Source: a candidate division SR1 bacterium (GTDB taxonomy: Bacteria; Patescibacteriota; Gracilibacteria; Absconditabacterales; Absconditicoccaceae). Taken from it: 14,412 nucleotides of DNA. Location: positions 1-14,412 of the forward strand of contig PDOX01000015.1 in NCBI GenBank assembly GCA_002746475.1. The letters are read 5' to 3'. The position numbers and the translations under genes are program-made. Under the pieces are notes generated by a model. That model had not been told where the DNA came from. It saw only the letters and a program-made list of their open reading frames with translations, and searched no databases. This document shows, piece after piece, positions 1 to 10,086 of this stretch; position 1 is the first letter of the stretch; each line of letters starts with the position of its first letter.

Positions 1-1
1 A

Positions 2-3000
2 AGAGATGAGCCTGGGAAAAATGGGAAAATTCCTGCAACTGTTTTCCAATATACCCCAGACCAAATCAGAAGAAAACTTGAAATTTTGAAAGAGGCTGGG
101 TTCAAAACTTGGGAAAGAAAAGCTCTGTTGTTATTTGGATTCTGTGGAGAAAGAGAAGAAAAGATAGCAAGAGAAACTGCGAAAGTATTCGCAGATGATA
201 TTGCAAAACAATTTCAAGAAAATCTTCCTGATGAAGATACATTTGATGATAGTGAATGGAACAAACTTGAGGATGATGTAAAGAAAAGTTATAATCATTT
301 TACTGATCCAGAAGCGAAAGAAATATTTAAGAAAACCTTGCAAGATAGGGCTGATGCCTTACCAGAAACTCCAGAAGGAGAAGAAGATGCTCCTGAAAAG
401 AAAAAATTAAACACTATCCTCAATAATTTAGAACAAGAAGATCAACACCAAGACCCCGGGGTCTCTAATACAACTTCTAATTTGACCCCGGGGTCTAGTG
501 AAGGTGAAGACTGAGAAAATAATAATGAAAGAAATCGTGAAAATGATGAAGACCATGAAACTCCCGCTGAAGCATTTAACAAAGCTTGGAGTGAATTACA
601 AGGAGATTATGAAGCAACATTTAAGGAAGGGACAAACATTTACATCAATGTAGGAGATAGTAATTATCCACCTAAACACGATAGTAAGGCCCGACTTAGA
701 CTAGAAATTACAAAAACTCCTGCAACTCCTGGAAGCTGAACTTTTGAGGTAAAAGTCTATAATGCTACCTCTGATTTTGAAGGGATGGATGATGGACTCA
801 TAAAATCAGTCCCTGCAACAGCAGAGATGCTCAGATCATGGACTACTAATTATTGAACTGACTATGTAAAAAAAGTAAAAAAAGAAGAAAATCCTAGAAA
901 TTTTAAAGAGGCATTTAATACCCTCAATAACGCAGGACTTTTTGAAAAAGGATTTTCACATGTTTTTGCAAAAGAATGAGAAGATAAAACTTGGTTTGAT
1001 GAGGATAAAAAAGAGTTTTATAAATATGATAGTAATGGAAAAAAAATTCCTGTAAAATATTTTTCCAATACAAAATCTATTTGAAAAAAACAAGAAGCTG
1101 TATGATGGACGACAGAATTTTTTGAAATCACAAGTATTAAAGATGGATTGGTAAGTTTTAAAACTAATTGGACTGACCTTCATCCTGACAAACCGAGTGA
1201 AAAGATAAATTATGAGATGAAGAGGACTCTTAGATTCAGTGACTTTATCCTCTTGATGGAAGATAAACAGTTGGTTGGATATGATAGCAACCCTAATGAT
1301 GAAAATAAACACAAGGGGAATAAAGAAATCAAAAGAGATTCTGCCAGAGGAGATAGAAGATTTTGAACATTCAACGAACTCAAAAATGCTATAAAATTTG
1401 GATGGAAAAAAGTTACTGAGGAGAAATTAAAATCACATAGTGACGATGAATCGGAAGCTCTAGGTAATATTTTATATTCTGATGAAGGATTTAATCTCTT
1501 TGGGAAAGGAGCAAAATTATTTAGACTATTTGGTCCACTAAGTTCAGGATTAGCAGAAGCCTGTGATATGGCGCAGGCAGAATATTATTCTGAGAGAGAA
1601 GATAGGGCATGGAAAAAAATTAATTATTGGTATGGAGTTTTTGACAAAGATCCTCATTTTGGTACACTTTGGCATAATAGACTAAAAGATCTTTTTAAAC
1701 TCCCACCGGAGAAAATTTGGAAAAACAATCAACTTCGTTATAAATTTGCAGCAGCAATGTTGATTACAATGAAAAAAGATGGTCCTTGGACTAAATTTTT
1801 GAAAGATAAACCATGAAAAGGTTTTTGGGTAGAAAGACTTTTAGGAGAAAAGCACAGAGAAAGATTTAGAGATTTCCAAGAATTGAAAGACAGAGAACTA
1901 AAAAATCATGAAAAACTTAATCATGTACATTGGAAAAATCCTAGAACAACCATGCTCGCAAGACTAGAATTTGATTATATTGTTGGAGTAATTGATGGAA
2001 GAAAACCTTATGGGGATGGAAATGTAGATGAACATTTCTTTGCAAGTAGATGGTCTAGAAAATTTGCAACACAACTTCAAGAAAATACTGATAAATACTT
2101 TTGAAGTGCAGTAAAAAAAGCTGAAGAATTAAAAGATCTCAAAGACTTCCCTTTGTCTCAGCAAGAATATTATAGACATATGGGAACAATGAGACCGCAC
2201 AAATCAATTCCTTACCTTTTGAATATGGCAAGAACTGCGCAGAGTACACAAGAAATGAATCAAGTAAAAAGGGCTATCTTGTGAGCATTACTCTCTGGAC
2301 TATTATGGAACCATGCTGATCATGCTACGAGAACAGAACTTTGGAAAATTTCTAGATCTATGGGATTTATTCCATGAACATGGATCAGAAACCAAAATCA
2401 AAAAGAAAGAATTTGGACATTACTCAAACATGTAACCAATTGAAAAATTGAAAAAGAATTACAAGTAAGTTGATGACGTTATGCTGTAAACAAATTTGGA
2501 ATTGATAATAATGAAAATCTTGTTAAATTTATTACTGAAGACTTCCCAAGTTATTGGGCAAAAAATGGTTGAGAAATTTTAAATTATTTAGAAATGAAAG
2601 ATCCTAAATATCGTACCTGACCACAAAGTATTTTAACTCTTGCTCATGATAAGAAAAATCCTGATCATATCGTAGGACAAGATTATATTACTCCTGAATT
2701 TGATCTAGAAAATGATGATCAAGAAACGAGATATATCTATCAATATGCTGAAGAATCTCCATGGACTGCAAGTAAAAGTTTGGTAAGACATTTCATGCCA
2801 CAAAATGGAAGATATGTAAAACAAACTGATGAAGTGGAAATTGAGGGGGCAAAAGCATTCTGGAAGTCAGTAACTACAAACCTCAATACTATTTCTTCTA
2901 AAAATGAATTTGAGTTTTTCCTCAGTAGGTTCCATAGTTGGTTTAGTGAAAATGTTTTTGATCAGGGAACACTAACTAATCTCCTTAGAAGTATTCGCTA

Positions 3001-3448
3001 TATCAAAGAGATGAAAAATGATCCTAAAAGAAAAGAAGAAGGAAAATATGTCTTGTGGTATACTATTTATGGAAATATTGTCGACAAAGTAGGATGAGCT
3101 CCCACAGAGTTTAGTAGTGCAATTAATAAATTTGTAGATATTTTATGGGATAATATTGATAATTTTACCCTTGATACTGCAAAAAATGTTTTTGGTGAAT
3201 ATACGAATACTATAGATCGTGACTTTAAGAATAAACCATATAAATCAGTAGAACCAGAACACTGGAAAGATTTTAAGAATAATTATGTAGATGCAGGTTC
3301 AAGTAGTAGAGAAAGAACTAATTTCCGTAAAAGGTTTGATGATGGAGATTATTTTTGGGAAAGTATAAATTATACGAGAAAAAGCATCAAAAGGAAAAAT
3401 TGATGAAATATTGCAGAACCTACTCCTCCATGGAAGATGGCTGCATAA
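2..3448 (+). CDS. Giant protein of unknown function, C-terminal 1148 residues (5' end outside window)
   Basis: A single frame is open from the window edge to TAA at 3446-3448 once TGA is read as Gly; under the standard code it is cut by many TGAs (for example at 512, 1364, 1814 and 2102). I do not recognise the family. Visible layout: a charged helical N-terminal part; a very acidic, low-complexity linker at about residues 115-190, rich in E, D and N and holding two DPG/TPG turns encoded by CCCCGGGG palindromes; then a long region rich in Trp, Tyr, Phe and Lys with many W-x-K and F-x-x-x-F spacings. I see no signal peptide (the start is missing), no obvious membrane span and no nucleotide-binding loop in the part shown. 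It ends 31 bp before the convergent membrane-protein gene, with no hairpin terminator between. The gene is certain; the function is unknown. It may be a lineage-restricted large protein. Confidence 0.9.
452..495. repeat. Pair of identical 12-bp GC palindromes inside the giant gene
   Basis: GACCCCGGGGTC occurs at 452-463 and again at 484-495, start to start 32 bp. Each is a perfect palindrome, and the flanks extend the likeness (aGACCCCGGGGTCT and tGACCCCGGGGTCT). They sit in the acidic linker of the giant protein and are the most GC-rich bases in the gene. They could be the two ends of a small inserted element, paired protein-binding sites, or a chance duplication. No function can be assigned from sequence alone. 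Confidence 0.7.
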
Positions 3449-3479
3449 ATTCTTTTTCTTTACTCTTCTCTAATATCTT

Positions 3480-6400
3480 TTACTTAATTTCGAAAGCACT
3501 CACTTGAGTAGAGCCAAAAAGACTATTACTAATCATTTTTGATACTTCTTGACTATATTGTTGAGGATTTTGCTGTCCTATCATATACAAATTAATAAAT
3601 TGAATAGCTATCATTCTCTCGTCTTGTGTAAGATGTTCTATCTTTTGTTGCAAAGTGTATTCTTTTTTCAAGAATCCATCTACAACTGTAACTATCTTGT
3701 TTGCATCAACTTTTTTCCCAAACATATCTGCAAGGTCCTGGATCGCAGAAATTCCAAATCTTTTTTGAAACATTGTCATCACAAAATTTGCTAGATGATG
3801 ATCTTGATGGAAAAATCTCACGACAGACAGCTTTGCTCTTAACAAAGCAATTTGGTCAGGATCTGTCACTTTAAAATATTCAATAAATGCAGAATCTGGA
3901 AGCACAAATGCATATTTTGTTCCAAGATTATTCGTATATAACAAATCTAAATATCCATATTTTTTAAGTTTTAACAACATACTGATTGCTCATTCTTGGA
4001 CAATTTTTTTTGTTTGTTCGTTTACTTTTGCAAAGAATCTGTAAAACAAAGACTTGTTTCCTTCTCCCATCACAACCGTTCCGATATTTTGATCCAATAC
4101 GATGTATTTGATATTGTGATTTTTATCTTGTTTGAATCTCTTGTAGGTTTTACAAACATTCTCATCAGATGAAAGGTTTGCTAGCTTTCCGAGTCTGGTG
4201 TCAAAGATAACATTCTTCTGTTTTTTAAGGAAATATTGCATATAGGTACCAGCAATGACGAGTCCTTCATCATCAGATCTTTGGTCTACTTTTTCAATAA
4301 TTGGGTCGTAAAAACCGAATTGAAGATTATAAATTTTATCTGCGGTATAAGGGAACGCTTTTTCAAATTTCTGTTGTAATTGATTATTAATCTGTATTTC
4401 TTGTCATATCGCCTGTTTATACCAGATGAATGGTTGTCCTCCTCACTGAGAGGATATTCTCAATACATTCATCACTTGTTGCATTGCGAAGAAGATGATG
4501 ATTACTCCAAACGAGGTAATTCCAAGATATTTTTCTCGTTCTATACTAGATATATTATCTTCTAATTTTTTTTCTAATAGTGCTTTTCCTATGATGATGA
4601 AGAATACTACATTTGTTGCGATTGTTCGCATGATCAGTCCAATCCCATATCGTAAGATTCCTCCTGCAATGAGGATCCAAATCATTCGTCCAACACTTGT
4701 TGCAATAGCAATATTTCTCAAAAGTTTTTTCTTTGCTAAGATTCAATATAGCATAGAAAACACTACAATCCAGAGTAATACCAGCCAAACAAATCCAATA
4801 TCCGTATAATAACTACTGAGATTTTGCAACGACCAATTAAAAGTAATATTTAACGGAATAATATATCTATATGGGATATTTACAACTCATTTCTGGGTAT
4901 AGATACTGTGATCCTGATAATATTGTCTTAATTTTTCCAAGTTATATTTCAATGTTTCAGGATTTTCTCTGTATTCAATAATAGTTTTTTTCAAGAGTTT
5001 TTCCGCTTTTGATACTGTTGTATCTTGGTTTCATGATTCAATCTTTTTTAGGATGTCTTCTAACGTATTAATATCTCATTTTGCGATAGCATCTGCATTT
5101 TTACAGAAGAGTTTTGCCTCAGTATTGAGTCCATAGCAAGTATTATCCTTCCACAAAAACATTTTGAAAAGATAATATCCCAAGTCATCACTCTTGAACT
5201 GATGTCGTCCGTATCCTACATATCTTCCGATATCTTCGTTTCCAACCTCTCTTTTTGGGAGATTTTTGGTTAGTTCTTCCTCTGTGAAATTTACATTCTT
5301 ACACTGATTATAGGTGAGATTAATATCTTTTTGTGCAATCTGGTCTTGTACGGTAGCATTATTTAAGTCTCTATTTGCACCTGTTGTATTTTGAGCAAAG
5401 AGTAATCCTTTTGCATAATTTGGAACCGTTAAACTATCAGAAAGATGATATTTATAGACTAATCACGGAGTTTTACAGATCACGAGCGTAATTCCAAAAC
5501 TTAGCCCCCAAATAATAAGATATTTGATATATTGCAAAATTCTTATTTTCTCTGTATTTTCAGATTTCTTTTTAGTATTCTTCTTTAGTTTCAATATTAG
5601 TGTAATAATTCCAATACCTGTTATAACTCCTCCTAAGATTAAGAGCCATTTTCATAGGATTGGATTGATAAAATCTTTTGCATTCAAGGGTTGTAAAATT
5701 CCCATAAATCCAATCATCATCACTCCAACTCCTGCACCGATAAGTGAATTTAACCACCATCCGAGCATAAATACTCCAAATACTACAATATCAATGAATG
5801 CTGTCGGTTTTCCCATTGCTGCAAAGGCAAAGAATATTCCAGAAATAATGAGATATTTGAGGGAATTATTCACCTCACTCTCTTGTGTTTGAATCCTCTC
5901 TACCTCTCCTTTAGCAAAGGAGAGTTCTCCCTTCTCAATACGCTTGGTTCCCCTCTTTGCTAAAGAGGGGTTAGGGGTGATTCTTTTAGGGCTAGGGTGA
6001 GGTGTACTAATATATTGTATTGCAACTAATCCCCCTACAATTGCAAGGAGGGTAAGTGCCATAACTCCAAGATCGGTTTTATTATCTACGAAGACTAAGA
6101 ATGCCCCCATTCCACTATTTAACCAAAGTAATAATGCAGAAAATCAAAGCACAAATCCTGCTTTTTTTATGGTTTCTAATTTTTTTATATCTTGCGCTGT
6201 TTTTTCTGCATCTTCTGAATTTTTTGCTGAAAAGAAGCTATTAATCGTTGTGATTACTCCTAATCCGAAGAGTAAAACAAAGATTCCACTCAAGAAGTTC
6301 ATATTTACTGCTACGGTGTCTGGACTAATCCAAAATCGTGAAGCAATAGGCTTGATGAGTACAAAGAAAAATGCAATAAAACTATGCCACAAATATGGCA

Positions 6401-7188
6401 AAGATGATGCAGGTCCAGTATTTCATCGGATTACTCCATGATATTGTGAGATAACTTTGGGAATATACATATATTCGTGGTTTGCATCCCAAGCAGTTGG
6501 ATACGGAATAAACGAAAGTTGAAATCCGATCAAATAATACAACACTGAAAAAGCAATCAGTATGATGAAAGCTAACTTTCGTGGATCTTGATTAAGTTCT
6601 GTAATCGCAAATTTTTGGAAAACTTCACTAATAAATTCTCCGGTTTTTACTAAAGCTTTTCTCCTAAAATATAGCAGCACTCCTCCACCGATAAGCATCA
6701 ACCATACAATCGCTCCATAGAATATTCCAAATCCCATTAATATCCAGTTCGTCAACAAGAATACAACTAATCCTAATCCAAAATTGATACAGATTTCTTG
6801 GAATCTTAGCTGTTTCAATTTTAACACTTTTTCCGCAAATAACTGTCCAAGAGCATAGATACTTCCAATCACCCACAATCCGAGTCCATAGAGCAAACTG
6901 GTGTTGATTATTGACATGAAAAATCATGATACTCCTACAATTTCTGCTTTCACCGCGTTATGAAACAGTCAAAAAAGAGATTTTAAATTTTTTGCTGAGT
7001 AAAATATATAATATCGGTGCTCCAACGGTAATCAGCCCGAGAATAACAATTTTTCGGTTTGTTCGTGAGGTGAATATTTGGCTATAATATTGATGGTTTC
7101 CAATATATTCTAGATAAAAATTAATTCAAAAAATTAGCAAAAAAACTAACAAAATAATTAAAAAGATTTTGCTTCCCCATTTTTTCAT
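3480..7188 (-). CDS. Large polytopic membrane protein, possible GT-C glycosyltransferase; apparent 1-nt frameshift near 6970-6993
   Basis: With TGA as Gly, one frame runs from about 7109 to TAA at 3480-3482; I checked it for TAA/TAG through 4242-4442 and 4722-5652. The likely start is ATG at 7186-7188 in another frame: it encodes Met-Lys-Lys-Trp then a hydrophobic helix, and ends at TAA 6958-6960. Removing one base from T6 (6971-6976) or A6 (6988-6993, both as read on the minus strand) joins the parts into ~1235 residues. Many membrane helices fill about residues 8-530 and 750-870. A soluble loop of ~200 residues lies between them, and the last ~300 residues look soluble. The loop after an early helix has AWDANHEYMYIPK, like the acidic first loop of GT-C sugar transferases, so transfer of a lipid-linked sugar is possible. 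This rests on architecture only. A palindromic repeat encodes an extra loop at about residues 395-439. The break may be a sequence error or a real lesion. Confidence 0.8.
5871..6004 (-). repeat. Palindromic repeat (family A) inserted in frame within the membrane-protein gene
   Basis: The element is bounded by inverted CACCTCAC (5871-5878) and GTGAGGTG (5997-6004). Inside are two 21-nt perfect hairpins: CTCTCCTTT-AGC-AAAGGAGAG at 5904-5924 and CCCCTCTTT-GCT-AAAGAGGGG at 5950-5970. Its end shares the 17-mer CACCTCACCCTAGCCCT (minus strand here) with the copy at 7320. In the coding direction it adds about 44 Pro/Lys/Arg/Glu-rich residues (beginning TPHPSPKRITPNPS) between two membrane helices. 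Of the three frames in this orientation, the one used is the only one without TAA or TAG. Confidence 0.85.
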
Positions 7189-7225
7189 ATTTCTACGATA
7201 TTATTGACTAAAATAAACGGAGGAA

Positions 7226-7253
7226 ATTATAGTTTTACAAGTTTTTTTTGCAA
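7226..7253 (-). promoter_or_regulatory. Predicted sigma70-type promoter for the membrane-protein gene
   Basis: On the minus strand, TTGCAA (7253-7248) is followed after 16 bp by a perfect TATAAT (7231-7226), about 38 bp before the ATG at 7188. The leader has no Shine-Dalgarno motif. It is divergent from the smpB promoter, with about 20 bp between the two -35 boxes. Prediction only; AT-rich DNA gives chance matches. Confidence 0.45.
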
Positions 7254-7273
7254 GGAGAAAAATGTGCTTTCTC

Positions 7274-7304
7274 TTGTTTTTTTATTGCTATTGTGTAGTA
7301 TAAT
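7274..7304 (+). promoter_or_regulatory. Predicted promoter for smpB
   Basis: TTGTTT (7274-7279) is followed after 19 bp by TATAAT (7299-7304). Transcription would begin near 7311, so the whole palindromic repeat at 7320-7424 would lie in the ~145-nt 5' leader of smpB. The long spacer makes the -35 uncertain; the -10 is consensus. Confidence 0.4.
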
Positions 7305-7319
7305 TACAGATTTCTTATA

Positions 7320-7424
7320 CACCTCACCCTAGCCCTCTCCTTGAAGGAGAGGGAACAGAATGGGAGTATCTCTCTCCTGCGAACGAAGTGAGTGAACAAG
7401 GAGAGAGAGGTAGAGAGTGAGGTG
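7320..7424 (+). repeat. Palindromic repeat (family A), intergenic copy in the smpB leader
   Basis: This 105-bp element has the same ends as the copy at 5871-6004: CACCTCACCCTAGCCCT at its start and GTGAGGTG (7417-7424) at its end. It contains a CCCTCTCCTT/AAGGAGAGGG hairpin and a second imperfect CTCTCTCC/GGAGAGAG pairing. It is far richer in GC than its surroundings. Transcribed, it would fold into a branched structure upstream of smpB; it could instead act as a partial terminator or be inert. Confidence 0.85.
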
Positions 7425-7455
7425 TGAGAAAGCATATTTACTTACACAACAGAAA

Positions 7456-7911
7456 ATGAAAATCCTAACCAAAAATAAAAGAGCATATTTTGATTATGAA
7501 TTTAGTAAGTTTTACACTGCTGGAATTGTTTTGGCGTGACACGAAGTAAAGAGCGTGAAAACGAGTAATTTGAATATCGCAGATGCAATTGCACATATTG
7601 AAAACAAAGCTTTATGGCTGAAAAATATGGATATTCCTTTGTATACAAAAGCATCATTAGGGGTTATTGGAAACTATGAACCAAAACAGAAAAGAAAATT
7701 ATTATTGAAAAAATATGAAATCGGAAAAATTGCGTGAGATCTAGATAAATCATGAAATGTCTTGATTCCTTTGGAAGTATTTTTGACGAAAACGGGGTGG
7801 ATCAAGATTAAATTAGGCATCGGAAAACTGAAAAGAAAGATAGAAAAAAAACAGCTTATCAAAGAGAGAGATATTTCTAGGCAAATGGATAGAGAAATTA
7901 GAGGGATGTAA
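7456..7911 (+). CDS. smpB: SsrA-binding protein SmpB
   Basis: Encodes 151 residues, the usual SmpB length. SmpB binds tmRNA (SsrA) and delivers it to ribosomes stalled on broken mRNAs, allowing rescue and tagging of the unfinished protein. Family marks in order: NKRAYFDYE at 7-15, AGIVLAGHEVKS at 22-33 (family A-G-I-x-L-x-G-x-E-V-K-S), the KQKRKLLLKKYEI block at 77-89, a V-L-I-P-L strand near 102, K-I-K-L-G-I-G near 117-123, and the basic C-terminal tail KKQLIKERDISRQMDREI that normally reads the mRNA channel. In-frame TGAs encode Gly28, Gly94 and Gly100; Gly28 is an invariant family position, which is strong proof of the code. ATG 7456 is chosen because the conserved N-terminus begins there. 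No Shine-Dalgarno motif precedes it. No tmRNA gene is seen in the window. Confidence 0.96.
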
Positions 7912-7922
7912 AAAAATATTAT

Positions 7923-7950
7923 TTGATTTTGTTCGTATTTTAGTTATACT
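7923..7950 (+). promoter_or_regulatory. Predicted promoter for the first toxin-antitoxin pair
   Basis: TTGATT (7923-7928), a 16-bp spacer and TATACT (7945-7950) resemble a sigma70 promoter; the predicted start near 7957 leaves a leader of about 55 nt before the antitoxin ATG at 8012. It begins 11 bp after the smpB stop, with no terminator hairpin between, so read-through from smpB is also possible. Confidence 0.45.
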
Positions 7951-8011
7951 CTTTATAAATGTAGAAAATATAGTGAAGCAGTATTCTTTTATTACTTAGC
8001 TATCAAAAAAT

Positions 8012-8227
8012 ATGAGTTACGAAGTTAGTGTTGAAACTTTTCCTCAGTTTTTAGTGGATTTTTCTCAGAAATTACACAAAGGGAAAAAATTTTTTGTTGA
8101 AGTATATGATGAAGATGGATTATATCTCAATAGTGAGGAATATAATCGTGGAAAAACAAACGAAACGATTTCTTGAAAAGCATTTATTTCTGAATTAAAA
8201 GAAAAATATGCGTATCCTCAGGCATAA
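8012..8227 (+). CDS. Small protein, probable antitoxin of a type II toxin-antitoxin pair
   Basis: A 71-residue acidic protein directly before a RelE-type toxin, with its last 20 bases overlapping the toxin start (8208-8227). The overlap suggests translational coupling, as is usual in these operons. It has one in-frame TGA (Gly, near residue 55). The sequence does not show a clear ribbon-helix-helix or AbrB pattern; the N-terminal half is hydrophobic with strand-like alternation (SYEVSVETFPQFLVDF). In known systems the antitoxin wraps and blocks the toxin and often represses the shared promoter. The role here is inferred from size and position only. Confidence 0.75.
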
Positions 8228-8477
8228 ACTATTTTTGAAATCTTTTGATAAAGTACCCAAAAAAATTCAATATCAAGCAATTGAAAGGTTGGAAATTTTT
8301 TTAGATCATCCTTTTGATCCCATATTAAGAAATCATGCTCTCAAATGAAAATGGATCTGATTTCGTAGTATTGATATTAGTTGAGATTATCGCATTATTT
8401 TTAGAGAACTTAGTGATGGTAAATACGAACTTGTTGAACTTGTAAAGATAGGGACGCATAGTCAGTTATATGGGTAA
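8208..8477 (+). CDS. RelE/YafQ-family toxin (mRNA interferase-like)
   Basis: Encodes 89 residues matching the RelE/ParE superfamily: an N-terminal helical pair (LFLKSFDKVPKKIQYQAIERL), then H-A-L-K-G-K-W near 43-49, the hallmark F-R-S-I-D-I-S-G-D-Y-R-I-I-F near 52-65, and a C-terminal strand ending in G-T-H-S-Q-L-Y-G. The C-terminal His and Tyr and the R of the GDYR segment are positions used for RNA cleavage in YafQ/RelE relatives. TGAs encode the Gly of 'LKG', 'IGF' and 'SGD', all normal Gly sites. It overlaps the upstream antitoxin by 20 bp. Expected activity is ribosome-dependent mRNA cleavage when the antitoxin is lost; a ParE-like gyrase poison is less likely. Confidence 0.9.
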
Positions 8478-8509
8478 GAAAAAGAAATTTTTAATAATTT
8501 TTATACTTT

Positions 8510-10051
8510 ATGAGAAAATTTACTTATTTAGAAAAGAAAAATCCTAAACTGTGGAAAAATATAAAAGAAATAAAAGAAAATTTGTTTAATAAACAAACAA
8601 AAGATATTTTTGAAATTACATTTTCTTATGATGAAGATACTAATTTTAATACTACATTATTTCAAGAATTTGCAGGATTTGAAAATACTAAAGAAAAAAA
8701 ATATTCAAGTGAAGAACTGTATATGAAAACAACCAACTGCCTTGTAAATCTAGAAAAAAAGTTTGATCATTATATTAACATACTTAAAGAACAAAGTAAC
8801 AATAAAAAATATGACAAGGAAATAAAAATAATACTTCAAATTTTAGAAAATTCTTTAGTATATCACAAAAAGATTATTTGTCTGACAAAACTTGGACTTC
8901 CTTTTGAAATCGAAAAATATACTTGAGAGTTATATCTATATGATGAACGTGAAGTTCCAGATATCGTTGCACAAATGGAAGAAATAGAAAAAGATCTATT
9001 TGGTGGAAATGTTAGAGATTCTGAAATGGAAGTATCTTCTTGTGTTTCCAAGTTAGAACATCAATTTGAAGAATTTTGAAATACATTATCAGAAGCAGAA
9101 AAACAAAAATTTCAAGAATATATCCAGAAAGCAAAGAAATTAACTACATTTAATCAAGGAATCTATGAAAAATCAATGAAAGGTAATACCCAAAAATCTA
9201 GCCTTGAAGGAGGAATCTGGGATACAAAAATTTCAAGAGAAGATGTTGTAAAAATTTTTCAGAAAGTACTCAAAATATATGATATTAATAAACCAGTGTT
9301 AATTTCTAAATGAAGAAGCAGTATATATGATTGAGAAGATGGATTAGAAATCCCTGATAATTATACAACAATTAGACTTGGAAGAATACTTTGTCTTATC
9401 CAACATGAAATAAGCACCCACTATCTCACTCTTGACTGAACAGAAAATCTTCTATGATGAATTAAATGAGCCTATAATTTAAATATTGAAGAATGACTAG
9501 CTATCACTTTTGAAAATTATTTACAAGGTATCATATATAATAAATATAATGTCAGTAAAAGTCTTCCCTTAAGTCTTATGTGAGAAATACTTACTGGGGA
9601 AGAATATGATAATTTTTATAAAATACTTCATAAATGAGAATGAACGAGATGAAATTATTTATCATTTTTGTTAAGAAGGAAAAGACTGTACCCTTTGAAG
9701 GATAGATGAATTCAACATAAAGATACCACATACACAAGATGACAACACCTGATTTTCAAAGATTGTATTAATAAATGATATAATATCTTAGATTTATTTT
9801 CAATTAGATGAAATATCCATGATTCTATCTTACTATCAAAATTATGACTTAACAAGAAACCTCTACCTATCTCAGATTTTATTGTTGAAAAAATACTGAA
9901 TCCTGAAATTAATATAGATTCTTTTTACAAAAAGATAAACAAAAAATATAAAGATTTAACACACTTAAAGGGTACTCGTTTTGATATATTTACAACTCAA
10001 CAAAAAGGATATATTAGTGAAATACTATGAATACTATCAAAATGGCTATAA
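8510..10051 (+). CDS. DUF1704 ('QEGLA motif'/MATCAP-like) zinc metallopeptidase
   Basis: Encodes 513 residues with TGA as Gly; under the standard code only the first 138 codons are open. Residues 299-304 are HEISTH, the H-E-x-x-x-H zinc site, and residues 326-331 (I-E-E-G-L-A) match the EGLA signature of DUF1704. That family includes bacterial 'QEGLA motif' proteins and the animal tubulin tyrosine carboxypeptidases (MATCAP), which remove a C-terminal residue from a protein. The first ~240 residues are charged and helical, and the catalytic part follows. No signal peptide is seen, so it is probably cytoplasmic. The start ATG 8510 is fixed by the in-frame TAA at 8495. It begins 32 bp after the toxin stop and converges on the GNAT gene 35 bp downstream. 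The family assignment is good; the substrate is unknown. TGA codons are dense around and after the active site. Confidence 0.85.
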
Positions 10052-10086
10052 ATCAAAAACAATAAAAAGAAAGAGTATTATATTAA

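Noticed and set aside
452..495. CRISPR-like repeat and spacer unit
   Set aside because: There are only two 12-bp palindromes, both inside an open reading frame, with no further copies and no cas genes.
3449..3479. Bidirectional terminator between convergent genes
   Set aside because: The 31-bp gap is pyrimidine-rich on the plus strand but has no inverted repeat; the same holds for the 35-bp and 2-bp convergent gaps at 10052-10086 and 13030-13031.
4495..6441. Plus-strand frames of 60-120 codons opposite the membrane-protein gene
   Set aside because: They lie wholly antisense to a longer, motif-consistent minus-strand frame and have no recognisable domains or starts of their own.
5871..7424. 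Composite transposon bounded by the two family A repeats
   Set aside because: The DNA between them is the interior and 5' end of one continuous membrane-protein gene plus its promoter, with no transposase; the repeats are independent small insertions.
7189..7455. Possible tmRNA (ssrA) or other RNA gene next to smpB
   Set aside because: The only structure there is the family A palindromic repeat; there is no tRNA-like acceptor or tag-coding frame.
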